From assembly GCA_030267565.1 (NCBI GenBank), contig BRXU01000001.1, forward strand, positions 5,146,001 to 5,210,000: a stretch of DNA of 64,000 nt, given 5' to 3'. The DNA comes from Pleodorina starrii (lineage: Eukaryota > Chlorophyta > Chlorophyceae > Chlamydomonadales > Volvocaceae). This document shows positions 1 through 15,000 of this stretch, piece by piece. Position numbers and translations under genes: made by a program. The notes under the pieces are model-generated. The model was given only the letters and a program-made list of their open reading frames with translations, was not told where the DNA came from and searched no databases. Every line of letters starts with the position of its first letter. Within the stretch, counting starts at the first letter, position 1.

Positions 1-3000
1 GGGCCGTTCCGAACGTTTGCGCTTCAGCAGGGCCCAAACACAAGAGGCGGGGACCGTCCGCCAACCGCAGGTCTACTGTACATCAAGCGATTAGAAATAT
101 CCATTGTACTAGTTTGCCCGTAGCGCAAAAACCCGTAGAGTGGGAGGCGTGCGATTACGCCACAAAGCCAGAAAGCGTTTGGACCAACCTCGGGCGCGAT
201 CAGTCCGGACACATCAGGTTGCCAGTCCTCATCCAGATCAGTGCCGCCCCACCTGCGCATCCAAATGACAGACCAAAGGCAGCGTCCTAATCAGCACTTT
301 CGGCCCCATACGGTCAAGGGAGACCTCGCCCTCGCCCCGATTCCCTGTGCGGGCCCGCCACGGCGCTAGTATGTAGGAAGTAGGCAAGAAACCAAGGTGT
401 GGGACGCGCGTGTCACCCCAGCCCCAGTCCGCGACGTACCCAAGATCCTCGTCACTGTTGAGGCCCACGCCGCTGTCGCCCAACGTCTCGTCGGGAACGC
501 TTCCCGACAAGGCCAGGTCACGGTCGGAGCGCTCGGGTCCGAGGGCTGGCGTGCCAGATGACGGGTCGGAGGGCTTGGATGCACCCGGCCCGTAGGAGCG
601 CCTAGGCGAGCCCAGCGACCCGCTGTCGCTGGGGATAGGGCTGGGCAGGTCCAGGGCTGCACCTGCAGAGCGCATGCGCCAGCACAGGAGCCGGGTGTGG
701 GCAACGGCGTGCTGATATCGACAGGCTTTTTCAGCACGCGGCGAGAGTTCTTGCGGGACTGCCGGCCATTTGACGCTGCCTTGGTGTCTGATGCCCTTCG
801 GTATGATTTCGCGCTCATCGTGCTTATGCCGGTGAAGCACCAATCGTTCAATAGTCAAGAGATTCTCACAGTCTCCTTTCACCAACTAAATATTGGTTGA
901 ACCCTCCCGAGGCTCGGGAAAGACAGCTACCACACCGCACCTGAGTCCGTGCCAGCGCCGTCCGCGTCCAGTTCGATGTCGCCTTCAAGGTCGTCCATGC
1001 TCATGCTGATGGACGCCTCCCCGCCCGTCGACACGCGAGAATCCTCAGCTGCCGGGGTGGAGACTACAGCATCGTCCTGCGCCAAGAGTCAACGCGCACA
1101 TGTAAGACATGGCAGTGAGTGCGACAGGAAGCAGCAAGTAGAATCTCTCTAGGGGATGCAGGTGCGGTCAGCCGGCTGCTGCGGTTGGCCGCAGTAACGC
1201 ACGACGTATCAGCGCGCGCCGGGTGGCCCACCTGGGTGCCGAGCGCTGGAAGACTGCGCTCGGTCTGGGCCCCTGAGGCCGCGGCGACGGACGCCGCATG
1301 GGAAGGCGACCCACCCCGCCCTGTGGCGCCCACCATTACCTCGACCGCATCCGCCACCAGCTCCTGTGCACGCAACGAGCGGGGCCAGCAGGCGCTCCTC
1401 AGATCCAGCGAAGGTTCAAGTGCCGCCCATCCTTCGAAAGCTTGCCCAATCATGCCTAACGGTTCCCGGGGATGTCCATGCACACCATGGCTGGGCAACT
1501 TTCGATGAAGCGCAGTTCATGGTGCATCCCGCCAAGGACGGGGAAGATACAACGCCGACAAGATGCGGCGGGCCCTAGAGTCTCAGGAAAGAGCCGGCAC
1601 ATACCTTGACCGTCAGATCCGTGATTTCGTCCACAACGTGGTCACGCGTAGGCTCGGCCGTTGGCTCTGGCGGCGCAGCCTTTGCCTGCGCCTCTTGGGC
1701 TTCCGCGGTCGCTGCGGCGTCTTGTGGCGATGCGATTACGGTGGCGGCAGGCTGAGTTCCGGCTGGTGATGGGCGCGCCGGGCTGCTGGGCGTGTTCACG
1801 TCCTGCTCCAGGGCGTCAGAGTCAGGCGCCCAGTCCTTCGACTGGTACGGCGACACGAGGCGCGACCGGGAGCGCGACGCAGCCAGCATCTCCTCAATCT
1901 CCGACTCGAAGTCGCCCTGCAGTGGGGCGAGGGCGGGGGCGGCACAGTGAGAGGTGTTGCTTTGCATACGGCACACGGCAACCACATCCACATCATTACG
2001 CCACGGGCTCCAGGACCGCTGTGCAGGACCGCACTTCCAGGGTACCGTGACCAATCAAGCATCATGCGCTTACCTTTGGCAGGTTACCTTCCGCCTCTGG
2101 CTGGTCGAGGAATGCCTGCACAGGGCACCAGGGACGCAAGGACGAAAATGTTGGGGCAAGCACCCCCATCGCGTCGTGTGCATCAGCCGGAACGAATACG
2201 CCACGAGCGGGGCCCAATCGATGTGACTCAGTAGTGTTCCAGCGTACCTGGAACATGGGCTTGAGTGCCGCAGCGGAAAGCCCCTGGCCCCCGGCGCTCC
2301 CGCTTAGCTCATCCTCCTCGTCGTCCGAGCCGGCGAATGCGCGCAGTGCTTGCAGGTACCCGCCTTTCCCACCAACGCCGTCCTCGGCGACAGCTGCGGC
2401 CGTTGTCCCCTCGCCACCAGGCGGCGACCTTGCAGCTGGTTCCGCATTGCCCAGCTGAGGCGACCCCGACCTAGGCGACTCGTCACTGTGAAGCTTGTAC
2501 AGGGCACGATACTCCAGGCTCTGCGAAACACGGGCGTCAACACACAGTGCGTTGCAAAAACAGAGTTGCGGGACTTAGTCCAGTGGCTGAAACGCTGCGG
2601 ATGTTCTTGAGCTTCCCCAAATATGAACCACTCATCCTGGCCGGTCCAAAGGCGACGCACCGTTTCCAAACGCAATCACAAGGCTATGAGGCTGAGCCTT
2701 CGCACCTGTTCATCCTCATCATCGTCCAGTCCAGAGCGAGGCAGCGGGCCCAGGCTTGTTTCTTCGCGCAAGGCGCCGTGGCTGTTCCGCTCGGAAATGG
2801 GAGACGACGCCGTCGGAGACGGGACGGCTGGCGCCTCCCCGGCAGCAGGACCCGCGGGCGCCGCTCTCTCAGCCATATCACCCTTCAGCTCATCGACGGC
2901 TTGCGGCGCAGCCGGAGCCGCCGCTGCAAGGGGCGGTGCTGGGGGCTGCACAGAAGCGACCGGCTGAAGAGTGGGAAGGCGGTCGCCGCTCTCATCGACG

Positions 3001-6000
3001 GAGAAGGGGTCGCTGGGCGGCGCATCAAGCTCCTGTACCAGCGCAAGCCATAATGAAACGGCGGTCAGCCATGTAAACTTGACAGAGGGCGTCAGCACAC
3101 CTGCACTGAGGGTTGCGCTATGCTGATCTCGCTCTCAAAGCGTGCACGCCGGGCCTGCTCACCTCAGAAGCGACTTCCGACGGCTCGACAGAAGGTACGT
3201 CCTCAACTTCCTCTTGTGGAGCTGGGATCGGGGACGTCGCGCCAGCGGCGGCAGATGCAACCGCAGTTGCGGGAGGTGCACGCGAGCTGTCACCTGCCTC
3301 CTCGTCCGAGTCCGGCTGCACAGTTACCTATTTCCAAAAAGGAAAAGGACAGCAGCGTAAATCAGCAAGGCTGACCCGCCACGGCGCAAATGGCTGTATG
3401 AACACAATGGACAAACGCTGGTGCCAGCAGCAGACATATAACCCCATGTCGCTATCACAGGAAAAGCCGCGCAACGGTATCAGGCCCCGAAAGCCGCAAC
3501 CGAGTCCCGCTGGCACCACATCTCCAGTCAAGTCCATTCGCGGGAACTACAGATGGTTCGCATGGTAGCGTATGGTTGCGCACCCTGGCCTGCACGTACT
3601 TTGTACTTGCTCAAGTCGTCGGAGAGCCCGGACGCTGAAATGCCCAAGTCGTCTGCCGCAACACCGCCGTCGTCCTCGTCGTCATCGGCAAGAGCTGCAT
3701 GCAGAGATGAAGGAGAAGGCCTTACGCGCAATTCATGGCAAGCAAGCGGCGACCCCTAAGCCTCCTTTGCCCCGCTTGCTCCTCGTTCCCGGGGGCAAGT
3801 GGCCAGACGAGGCAGTACGGTACAGAGAGCAGCGAATGAAGCTTAGGACACCCACCTTGCGACTGGAAGGTGTTCGCTAGCTCCTTGAGCTCGTCCGAGT
3901 CGTCCTCGGCCAGCGCGGCGCTCGTGTACATGTCGTACTCAATGACCGACTGCCGACCGGCACTTCCCTCGCTGGGAGGCGCCTCCAACCCATCGTCGCT
4001 GTAACGCGTGCTGGTGCCTTGGCTTGCTGCAGCGCAAAACGATGTGGTTCGGCAGGGTAGGACATCAACTGTAGCGTTGCGTAATACGGTCCGAGCAATG
4101 CAGGAACACCTGAACATACCGGTATGAAAGAAACATGACTTTCGCCTCGGAACTGTCGCCCCACCCGCACCCACCTTCAGGGGCGGGTTGCGCCCTCGCC
4201 GCCGCCATGGTCGCGGGCCCCTCAGCCGCACTGAACGGCTCCGGAAGCGGCTCAGTCGCCGGGACGTCAGCTGCGGGCCGCAGTGGCTCATCCGCACGTG
4301 GAGGCGCCGGCCCCAGGAAGGAGTCCTCGCTGCCACTGAGCTGCGAGGGGATCACCTGCTCGTCGGGTATCTCAGCGGCATCCTCCGCCGTCTCGCCCTG
4401 AGGTGACAAGGCTGCGCCCTCCTCATCCTGCCGGCTCCGCGAGCTGCCGACTGTGCCCTCGCCCGACATCTGCAGCGCGCGGGCCGCGGACGGGCTCATG
4501 ACCTCGCTGTTGGACCCAGTGTCCACGCCCTCGTGGTCCAGCGATTCGCGAAGCGTTGCAAGGCGGACGGATAGCGCTGAGCGCATTCCGTAGGGGGAGC
4601 CAGAAGACGGAGCGCTGGTGGCATCGCCGCTCCGGATCCGGAAGCTGTGGCTCGGCGTGTTTGCTTCGGACGCTGCATGGGACAGGTGAAGCAAGTGATT
4701 GGGTGCATACGACTTCATTTAGCCAGAAAATCGATAGGCACTTAACAAAGGGCTGCCGTGCAGGGCGGTCGAAACCAAGTTTCTGGTGACGCGCATAGAT
4801 GGCCAGGATTGTAGGAATGCGCCGTGCTTGGCCTTAAGCTGGTTAGCTAACCCTAGCAACCCGGGAGTGTCAGGAAACGTGGGACCCGAGAGGAACCAGA
4901 GCAACCCGTAACAGTACCTTCCGTAATGAGGTCGGCACCCAGCATGTCAAGCAAGCCGCTGCCCTCTCCGCCTGCCATGCTGATGTCCAGCAAATCGACA
5001 TCGCCTGGGTGAGGCAGGAAAGCTGGCTCGTAAGGGCAAGCGAGCAACCATCGCAAGGATCATACAATTCTAGCTCAAAAGCGGAACTGGTGGGTATGGA
5101 ACGCTACAGGGGAAAGTACGGAGTCCGATTTCAATCCACGCACCTGAGAGCCCGCCTTCCTCGTCCTCCAACAAAGCCTGCTGGTTGCGCCACGTCCGCG
5201 ACTCAATCTTCCGCGTCTGCCGGATGCCCCTGCCGCGCGGCACCGCGAGAATGCCGCTATCCTCGCCATCCACGTCACCCCCCATGCTGGCTGACGCCTC
5301 CACATCGGTCTCAGCTTGCAGCAGCGCAGATGCCGCCGAGGCAGATCGCTCGGCATGCGCTCCCGAAGGCGCTGCCTCCAATGCAGCCGCATCCTTCCCG
5401 GCCAACACAGCCGCCAAAGGTGTGTCCAAGTCCACGTCCAAGTCCTCCTCCGGCAAGTCCTCCTCATCCGGCACTTCCTCCTCCGACTGGCTCTCCTTGG
5501 CGGCATCAGCAGCGGCGCCTGCACCCAAGCCCGCATCGCCATCGGAGCGGTCTGAAGGTGACGGCGGCTGGCTGATGGGGTGGCTGGCCGGGGCCAGTTT
5601 TCTCTCCTGCCCGACAGCGTTGCTGCTGTCCTGCGCCTCCACATTGCTGTGGAGGTCCGTGAAGTCCCGAGTGTACTCATCGTCGCCGTCGTCATCCACG
5701 CCCCGGTCCGAAGCCAGCAGCGCTGCCGTGGCCGTGGCCGTGCCCGCCGCCACCACCACCCCGGCAGCATCCTGCGGCTCAGCCATGTGACCTGACTGGG
5801 CCGGCACCTCCTGCGCGGACGGCTCAGAAGACACTGTCGCTGACGTGGGGCTCTCCTCCTCCACGGAAAACACGGACATGGACTCGTCTGCTTCCTGTGC
5901 TGGCGGCCTGGCGCTGGGCTCGGCCGTCAGCGGAGGCGGCGGCTCTTGCACGGCCGGAGCGGCTGGAGCAGCGGACACCCGCCGTTCCGCCGATTGGGAC

Positions 6001-9000
6001 GCCAGCTTATGAAGGCTCGACTCGGCCCGCGGCTCCGCCATGAGCGGCTGCCGGCCCTTGCCAGTGTCGCGGACTAACCCGGCGGCGGAGGATGTCGACT
6101 CGGCCGGGGCGGCGGCTGCGCCGTCCTCGACTATCGAGGCAAGCGTGTCATGGCCCGGGTGGTCCGTGAAGTCATCGCTGTAGCCACCAGAGCTCTGCTC
6201 GGAGGCGGGTCCGTAGCGCTGGCTGACCTCCAGCGCCACGGAGTTGGTGACCGCGGGTGGCAGCACGGGCCCGACCAGACCGGTGCTGCCTGCGCTGAAT
6301 TGCTGCTCGTCCTCGTCCTCCTCCACCCCGATGTCCTCCTCGTAGTCGTAGTCGACATCCTCGACCTCCGAAGCCGCCGACTCAGTGGCGCTGGGCACCG
6401 CCGGCAGGGGCGGGGGCTGAGCGATGAGCGCCGGCTCCTCACGCGACTTGAGGGTGTCTGCATCCGCAAAGTCTTCCGAGTAGAGTTTTGAGCCTGCGGA
6501 AAGCCAGCCACAACAGGCGGGAGTGGTGTATTATGCATCAGAGAACGAAAGCTTGGCGCGCTGCATAGAATGCTCCCCAACCTATTTTATGCTTCGATGG
6601 GCCGGTGTCACTGCTGCGGGTGGCTACAAGAGTCCTCAGCTGCTTTCGTGTTACGCACGCTCCAAGTTGGGGCCGTGAAAGGGGCCTTGCATACACAAGG
6701 AGAAAGCGCCCTTCCTTCGTAACGCGCATGAGGTCCATGTGCTACCGGGGCGCTCAATCCCCTTACAGACTGACGGTGCTTGCAGCATCAAGTATGTACC
6801 TGTGGCTTCAGCCTTGGTTTCACCTTCCTCCACAACAACGCTCAATGTCGTGCGGCCCAAGCCGGCTGGACCTGAAATCAGCAGGAAGTAAAAGGGGGAG
6901 GACGTTTACTGCCAGCACCAGGCATAAACCGACGCTCCGTGGCGCTCTCGGCTAGGTTGCCGTATCAGCAGGTCGCTGGGACGGATTAAACGGCCAGGCA
7001 GTCTTCAGGAAGGCAGTCGAAACGATGAAAGGGACAACTACTTTGGGTTTGCTTACCATGGAGCTGCAGTTCCGACACCTCCCCTGCCTCGAAGTCCTCC
7101 TCGTAGGTTGAGGCGGACATGGACGACGCTTGCTGCTGGAGCGCGGATGGCAAGGACTTTGCCGACGCCTGCGACGTGACCGGCAGCCGGCGCGACCCAA
7201 GGGACGACGCAGATGCAACGTCCCGAAGTGACGTTTGGGCAAGCAGCTCAGACGCATCCTGCACAGCACGCCAGACCGGCCCCAGTAAGAAATGTACCGT
7301 GAAATGAACAGAAAGGTCAGGACACAAAGAGAAAAAAACGCCTTTCATCGCCCATCAACGCTTACCTGTACCATTTCGCCCGTTGAAACGAGCCGACTTG
7401 CGGACGCCGAGGCCGCTGGCGGCTCCAGTACTCTGCGTGAGGACTCCTCAGCTGGTACGTCCAGGGCCGACGCCTGGAAGTCCAGTTCATAATCGTCGTC
7501 CTCGTCGTCATCCTCCTCCTCCTCCTCCTGCGTGGCGTAGGAAGTGAATCGTGCTGAGGAGCTTCGAGGCCGCTTAAGCTGAGCGACGACGCAATCCTCC
7601 CAACTCCTCTGACCTATCGACATTGCACGCCCCACATCAGCAAAACCCTGACCTGCACGATATCTCCCGTTGACACCAGCCGGCTCGCCGACGCTGTGGC
7701 ACCCGGCGGCTGGAGCGTTTTCCGTGAGGACGACTCGGCTTGTACCTCCAGGGCTGACGGCTGGAAATCGAGGTCATAGTCATCCTCAAATTCCTCCTCC
7801 TCCGGCTCCTCTTCCTGAAAGGTCGAATGGATACAACAGGCAGCTTTGCAGTACCGCTGTATGGCGCAGCGCCATGATGCGCAGCTATGACATCCTCAAC
7901 CACCCACAACCACATCGGGATAACGGATAGCTCCGCAAAGCACCAGCGCACCTGCACCACGCCACTATTTGACACCAGCCGACTGGCGGAAGCCGTGGCG
8001 CCCGCGACCGTAAGCACCCTGCGCGACGACTCTTCCGCTGGCACCTCCAGGGCGGATGGCTCAAAGTCCAGCTCATAGCCATCCACCTGCACGGACAAGT
8101 ACACGCCGCAAACGCAGCCGAACAAGCCGAAACCACAGGGTCAAATAAGCGCAAGGCTACACTGGCGTGGATGAAGACATCGCCGCGGGCTCCAGGGCCG
8201 CACGCAGGTGCTACACAAAGGGGCTTGCCTAGTTTTAGTCACGCTGAGCATCATCAGCCCCCTTCTGACATGTCATAACATGTACTATTTTGGAAAGCAT
8301 GTGGCCGAACGTGCAGGGTATGCCGCCATCCCAATCCGCACCTGTGACTCCTCCTCGGGCAGCGCTGAGGCTGTCGGAGAGGCGGTTGCCGCGGACCGCT
8401 GCACCGGGTCGTCAGTCACTGCAGCCGTCGACCCTGTGGCACCGAATCGCTTGGTACTTCCGCCGCTCACGACATCCGCCGATGCTGTCGCCGCCGAGCG
8501 CTGCAGTGTGGAGTCCTCCACGACATCCCCTGACTCAATCGCACCAGTCTCCTCCAGGTCTTCCGTAGCAGCCTGTGGCCAGAACGTATGGACGGAGAGG
8601 GCGCATGCCAGCATCAGTGCATGTGACGGAGCGCACAGCAATGGATGCTAGGTTGCTAACCAGAATGAACATTATGGTGCTGGCGGCAATGTAAGGACAC
8701 AGCCTGGTATATCAGAGCAGCAGGGGACCGTGGGCGAAGGAAGGAGATCGCGGGATGTGCCAGGGAATCGCAGGGACTGGGAAGAGATAATAAAGAATTA
8801 CGGAATATCGCCTGTGCGGTGGAAATGTCCTTGAAATCTGCTTGAATACACCAGTGCTCACCACGGCGACGTCCAGAGCGCTGTCCTGGCCCGTCGCATC
8901 GCGAGCGAAGCTGGCCGTGTCGTACTCGTCCTCGTCGTGCGGCTCCTCCACCTCGATGTCGCCGGTATCATCCATCGGCTCGCTGTAGTCCACCTCAATA

Positions 9001-12000
9001 TCGTCCTCCTCATCCTCCCCATCCTCCTCATCCACCACAGCCGTGGAGCCGCTGCCTTTCGCCTCGTCCGCCGGCAGTGAGCTGTCCAGGACCGTTGCGC
9101 TGCGGCCGCTGGTCTTCTGGCCCGCACCAGCGCCTCCGTGCTCCTCCGACACCGAGTCTGAAGAACTCAAACTGGAGCTTGAAGCGCTGTTCTGCGTCAC
9201 AATCAGCGGCTCCTCCTGCTCCACGTACTGCTCGCTGCCCTCCTCCTGCAGGGAGCTCTCCTGCACGTCGCTGAGGACGCTGGGCGTCACGGAGTCGCCA
9301 GTTTCGGCACTTGTCAGGAATTCCGCCACAGGGCCGGACACCTCCATGCTGACCACGCTCCGTGTCCCCCTGCCCGTCGTGGGCACTGAGCTCGTCGTCT
9401 TGGTGGCGGCGGCAGCGGCCGCGAGCTCGGAGCTGTGAATGCTGGGCGTGACGGAGGGCGTGTTGATGTCGGCGGTGGTGAAGAACTCCTCCGACAGCAC
9501 CTGCGGGCTGTCCTTGCTGCCCTTGCCGTGCCGCTGCGAGCCAGCTGACTGGGACGCCACCGTGGCCACCATGCTGGCGGAGGTCCCGGAGGAGGCTCCA
9601 TGAGCACCAAGGTCTTCAACCGAAAAGGTCTGCGCACGTAAATGTCGGCGATGACTTTAGGCCAGAAGGACATGGTTCAAGTGCTTTAGGACGCAGGCGC
9701 ATGGTGCGATGGTGTCGTCGCAACCATCACAGAAACGGCTTGGAATACGCATACGTTGGCAATAGACGCCTCCCCCACCGCCCCCCCCCTTAACATTGGT
9801 AAAGCCGCACAGGCAGAATTGCCACCGAAGTACCTGCTCGTCTTGGACGCTCTGCGACGCATTGCCTGGGCGGTCAGACCCGCCCGATACTTGCTGAACA
9901 ACATCCTCGATGCTGTGACTGGCTGTGCGACGATCGTCCTCCGCTGTATCGTCCAAATGAGAGCCAGATTCCGGAATGCTGCGGGTGTCGCCGCTCGGGG
10001 CCGGGAAGCCGCCAAAGGCCATATCAGAGCCGGTATGAACGACCGACTCGCGCAGGGACTGGCCAGCAACAGAATCGGCGGCGTAGCTGATGGACTGGCC
10101 GGACATGTCGTCCTCATGAATCGGCTCAAGGGTGACGCCTGTGGGGTCGCTGCTCGTGAGGGCATTGCTCCGCCCAACCTCGTCCTGGATATCGCTCGCG
10201 TCTTGAGTCGAGTCGCCACGCTGCGGCACGGCAGGGTGGCGCGGCAACAGATAGGCGGCGCAGCACAAAGTCATCACGGGACTCCAGCTTTCGCACACAT
10301 ACCGATCAGCAGCAGGGTGACCTTCGGCCCATGCGAAGTCAACGCAGTGTTACCGTTGGCATGGCTTGCACAAAAATCGGACTTCGTTACGTGGGAAAGT
10401 TCGCGGCGTTCATGATCGTGGACCGCCCTGCCGGCCACCTACCGCGCTCTCCGTTTCGAAGCTCTCGTTGTAGACTTCAATCGAGTTGCTGGAATGCCCA
10501 GCACCCCTGACACTACCACCGCCGCTCGATCGCTGCGTCTCGTCCGCCACAGAGCCGCCATGGCTGCCCGCCCCACGGGACGGTAGGGAACTGATGCGCT
10601 CCTCAGATATGGATTTCGAACGCGAACCTGAAGCTGTCTGACCAGCCGTCCGTTGCAGCGTGGACTGCGAGGCGTAGTCGACGACAGACGATGACGGCTT
10701 GTGCCCAGGCACGGATCGCATAGAGGCAGAGCCGCTGGTGAAGTCATGGGAGTACGACGCAGAGTCGGTGGACGTGCTGTATGGCCGGGGAGCGGGAGGC
10801 GCCGGCGCCGCACGGCGTTGCTCCGAAGCACCAGATGGCTTGGAAACGGGCTTCTGGGCGGTGAGAGACGCAAGCTGCAGGTCCAGGGCAGGGGGGGGAC
10901 AGACGATTGCGACAAAAAAATTAGATCAGGACTGCTGTTTTCACCCCTGCAGGCACGGCAACCAACCTGCGTGCCAGTAAATAAAGCGCATCATCCGGTG
11001 TCCTTAGATCGGATACGGGGATGTTATTCGCGCTGCGCACTGTCGGTTCCAGGCAGGTTCTAAACTTTCACATGCGCAGCTTCATACCTCGGCCTGCAGC
11101 TTTCGTTTCTGGCGCTCCGCGGCCTCCAGCTTTGCCTGCCTCGCGCGTTGGACTTGCTCCTGCAGCGCTGCAATCTCCTGTCGGGGGAAGATGATGGGCA
11201 AAGATGCAACGTGTCGACTGGAGCCAGGCAAGCGCAATACGACCGTCAACGTTATTTCGCCTGGTTCCAATGCGCACTTATATCGGTACAGCGCGTGCAC
11301 AGCTCACCTTCTCAACTGCTGCCAGGTCCGGGTCTCGAGAGGGTAAGGATGATGTGGTCTGCTTATCCGGCGATAAGCCCGTACTTGTACCTGCAAGGTG
11401 CCACAGACGTACGCAACAGTAGGATGTCGCGACGCTCAGTACGGTACAAGCTTTGCTCTGAAACCAGGGTTGAAATGAAACGAGACGCACGCGGGGCAGA
11501 GCAATCCGAACGGGGCGTAAACGGAAAAGAGAAGACTACGTTTACACCTACCGTTGCGGGGGCTGCGGGGGCTGCGGGGGCTGCTGTGCTGTGCAGAAGG
11601 ATCGTAGTCCTCACTCTCAATCTCTGACTCATCGCCAATTTCGGACTCCGTTACGGAATGTTCTTCGTCCTGCACCTCGCCCACGGTTGAAGGCGCCTTG
11701 CTGCCTGAGTCGCCGTAACCGGGCCGCGAGTATCCGCTGACCTCGTCCTCCACCTCTGCTTCAGAGCCGCCATCGCTGCCGGGTGGGGGCTTGCGCTTTG
11801 CAGGCGCAGCGGCAGCGCGCGTCGCCGGCTTGCCCTCCTGTGCCGCCAGCTCCGCGCGCAGCCGCTCGACCTCCGCCTGCTTCGCGACAATCTTGGCCCT
11901 GAAGCAAAACGCGGCGACAACCCACAGCTTCCGTTGTGCGACCGTGCGGTTGCAAACCTTTTGAGCCAGGCACTTGCGGCAACGCTCCCAGCCTTCCACG

Positions 12001-15000
12001 TACATGCACTCCAGGCACATGCCTCAACGGAAAGCGGTGCCTCTACGCGCTCTCGTTCCAAGGACGCACAACGATTTGCATGTGCCCGCCGCCCTACCTC
12101 CGCCGCGCACGCAGCTGGCGAGCCAGAGCTGCCTTTTCGCGCTCGAGCTTCAGGGAGAGCGCCGACAGCTCGCTGTCCAGGTCGTCGCTCCGTGTGGTGC
12201 TGGAGTCACGCCCTGCCAGCATGCCAGAGCGCGAGGTGCCGGATAGAATGTCATCACCGTGAAGCAGGAGACAACACGCAGAGGGACTCCCTCTGGACAT
12301 ACTGCAGTGAGAGCTGCTAACCATACTATATCCCCGGACACCTCGGCGGCTAGACCAACAACCCTTGGAACAAGTTCAGAGCTGGCAACGACGGGGGACT
12401 CACGTGGCGGCGCACGCAGGCGCTGCTGTGGCTTGGCGCTGCCCCCGAAGGCATCGAAGTCTTCGCTGTAGGCGCTCTCAGTAGCAACCGATCCGCTCGC
12501 CGGGCGTTGGCTCTTGGCAGCCGCGGTGCTGCCGGACCGCTTGAAGTTGTCCTCCTCGGTGACCACAGAATGCGATTGAGCGCCGGACGTTCCCGTCCGG
12601 CCGCCGGATAGGCTCTCTTCAACGTCGTCCACGATGCTGCCTGTCCATGCAAGGACAAACATCGCAACCACATTACAGGGCGTACACGGACGTGGCATAC
12701 AGGTGCAAGCACCACGTTTATTTGCAGGTCCGCGGGTCAGGCAGCACGTGGACGACTGGGCCAAGTGCCGTCCTGCTCTGATGGCCTCTGAAGGCGCCCG
12801 CAACAGTGCAGCACAACCGTGTTAGCAAGCAGTGTGACAGTCTGCTGGTTGGGTCCTTGCGTCCCTTGCATCAGCGTGCTGCCAAGCCAAGGCACGGGCA
12901 CGGAGAGGAATAGCTACACGACGTGGACTGTATGCTAACCTCTCACAGACACAGAACACCCCTAGAGCACAATTTCTTACTTTGTTGGCGGGTGGGGCGA
13001 GGCGGCCGGGCGCTTGGTGGGAACAGCTGGCTCCGAGGCCCGATGCTGGACGGCACATATTGATCACTGTACTCCTCGGCAACCTCCGTAGTCCCAGAGC
13101 CTGTCACGGCGCGGCAAACGGCACAGCTTTCAGTGCGTCGCAAGTTTCACAACAATTCAAAACACATGTGCTACCGCGACGCACTGAGGGACGCGGATGC
13201 AGAGGAAGCAGCAAAATCCATGTCATCACTCAGCTTTCCAAGACCCAGCTTCCCACCTTTCTGGATGTCCTCCCCAACGCTGTCAGAGCTTGGCGGCCGC
13301 CGCGTGCGCCTCAATGGCTCCTCCGCCACGCTGGTTTCGGAGCGGGACGGCAGCTGCCGCGAGGACATGTCCTCTTCGATGCTGCGCGAGCTGGAGGCGT
13401 GCGGCGCCCGCTCCGCTGGCCGCGGCGCCAGGGTTGCCGCCCCTGCCCGCGCATGCTCCGGCCGGTGGCCTTCATCTGCCGGCGCGGCGCCCGCGCGCTT
13501 GTGCGCAAGGGCGCCGGCCGGGTTCGTGAGCTGCGCCAACCGAACCAGCCGCTCCAGCATCAGCCGCTGGCGCGAAAAATCGGCCTTGATGGCGCTGATT
13601 TGTCGCTGAATATCGGCAGCATCGGCGTCGTGTTGCACCTGAAAGGGGAGGGGCAGAGGGCAGGGAATGCTCGCATGCACATGCAACCTTTAAGCTGCCC
13701 TCGCCGCAGCGCAAGTATGCAAGCCGAAGCGGCACTACACGAGCCTGTAGGTAGGTATTACACGCGGCCCCGCAAAGTGCACGTCCGCGCGACAGACCTG
13801 TAGAAGCCGCTGCGCGCGTATGAGCGCCTGGCGCTTCTGTGGTTGCGCCTCGGCAGCCAGCTCCGACTCCAGCTGGTCCATTTTGGTGGCCGCCCGCCTG
13901 TTAATGTCCTGCAGGCGGTCCTGAAGCAGCGCCACCTCCTGCCGCATGCGATTCTCCGCGTCGGCAGCGTACGACGCCATCACGTCATCATCCAGCTCCA
14001 GACCACCTGGGATTTGCGGGAACACACGCGTAGCAAGGAAAAGGTTGGAGAGGCCTTGCTCGCAGGTAAGAAAAGGTATTGCGTCTCCTGCATTAGGAAG
14101 AGGAACGAGCCCGCGCTGAGCACGTCTAGGTCACCAGGACGAGCCCAACCACTCACCATCCATGGACGCCCGGAGGCTCAGCGGTGAAGCACCCGCGAGC
14201 ATACCGTTCCCGCGCAGCGGCGTGGTACGCGCGGGCGGCGGGGTGATCGGAACTCCGGCCACCACGGCGCCGCGGTGAGCATCCCTCGCGCCCGGCGCCG
14301 CGAAGCCGCTCGGCGCTGGTGGCCGCACCGGCCGCTGCTGCAGGTGGGGGCTGCTGCCGGAGGCGACGAGACCGCTGTCCTCCGCCACGTCATCATCCCG
14401 GCTGTAACTGCGCGAGCCACCGCCGCCACTGCCGGTCCGGATGGACTCCTCCACCTCGGGCGAGCGAGCAGACACCGTTGTGGCCGTGCGACGCCGCTGG
14501 CCAAAGCGCCGTCCCGAGGATTCGCTCTCCACCTCATCCGCGCTGTAGTCGTCGTCGTGCGTAGTGCGTGCGACGGTGCGGCTGCGCGCCAAGTCCTCCT
14601 CGGAGATACCTCCATCATCATCGTCGTCCTTGTCGAAGGCGGTGCTGTACGTAGGGTCGCTGGGAATGTCCTCATCGATGGTGCTGCGGCGGCGGGGGGA
14701 AGCGCCAGCTACTGTGTATGGGACGCTGTCCGTGCCGCCGCCGCTGCTGTGGCGGCCTCCGGAACGGTCAAAGCCCACGCTCTCCGCGATGGAGGCGGTG
14801 CTCTTCTGCTGCAACACGGTACGATGCGGCTGGCGGCCGGAGGTGATCGCAGGATCCTCGGTGACGCTTTCCGGGACAGACAGCGTGCTCGCCTGCGCAC
14901 CAAATCAATCAGTTAACGGAAGATGACATCCAGCGCAATTCAGAACACTCCAATCTGCGTTCCTGTTCGGACAGAGCAAAAGCTAGAAGCGTCCGTTTGC

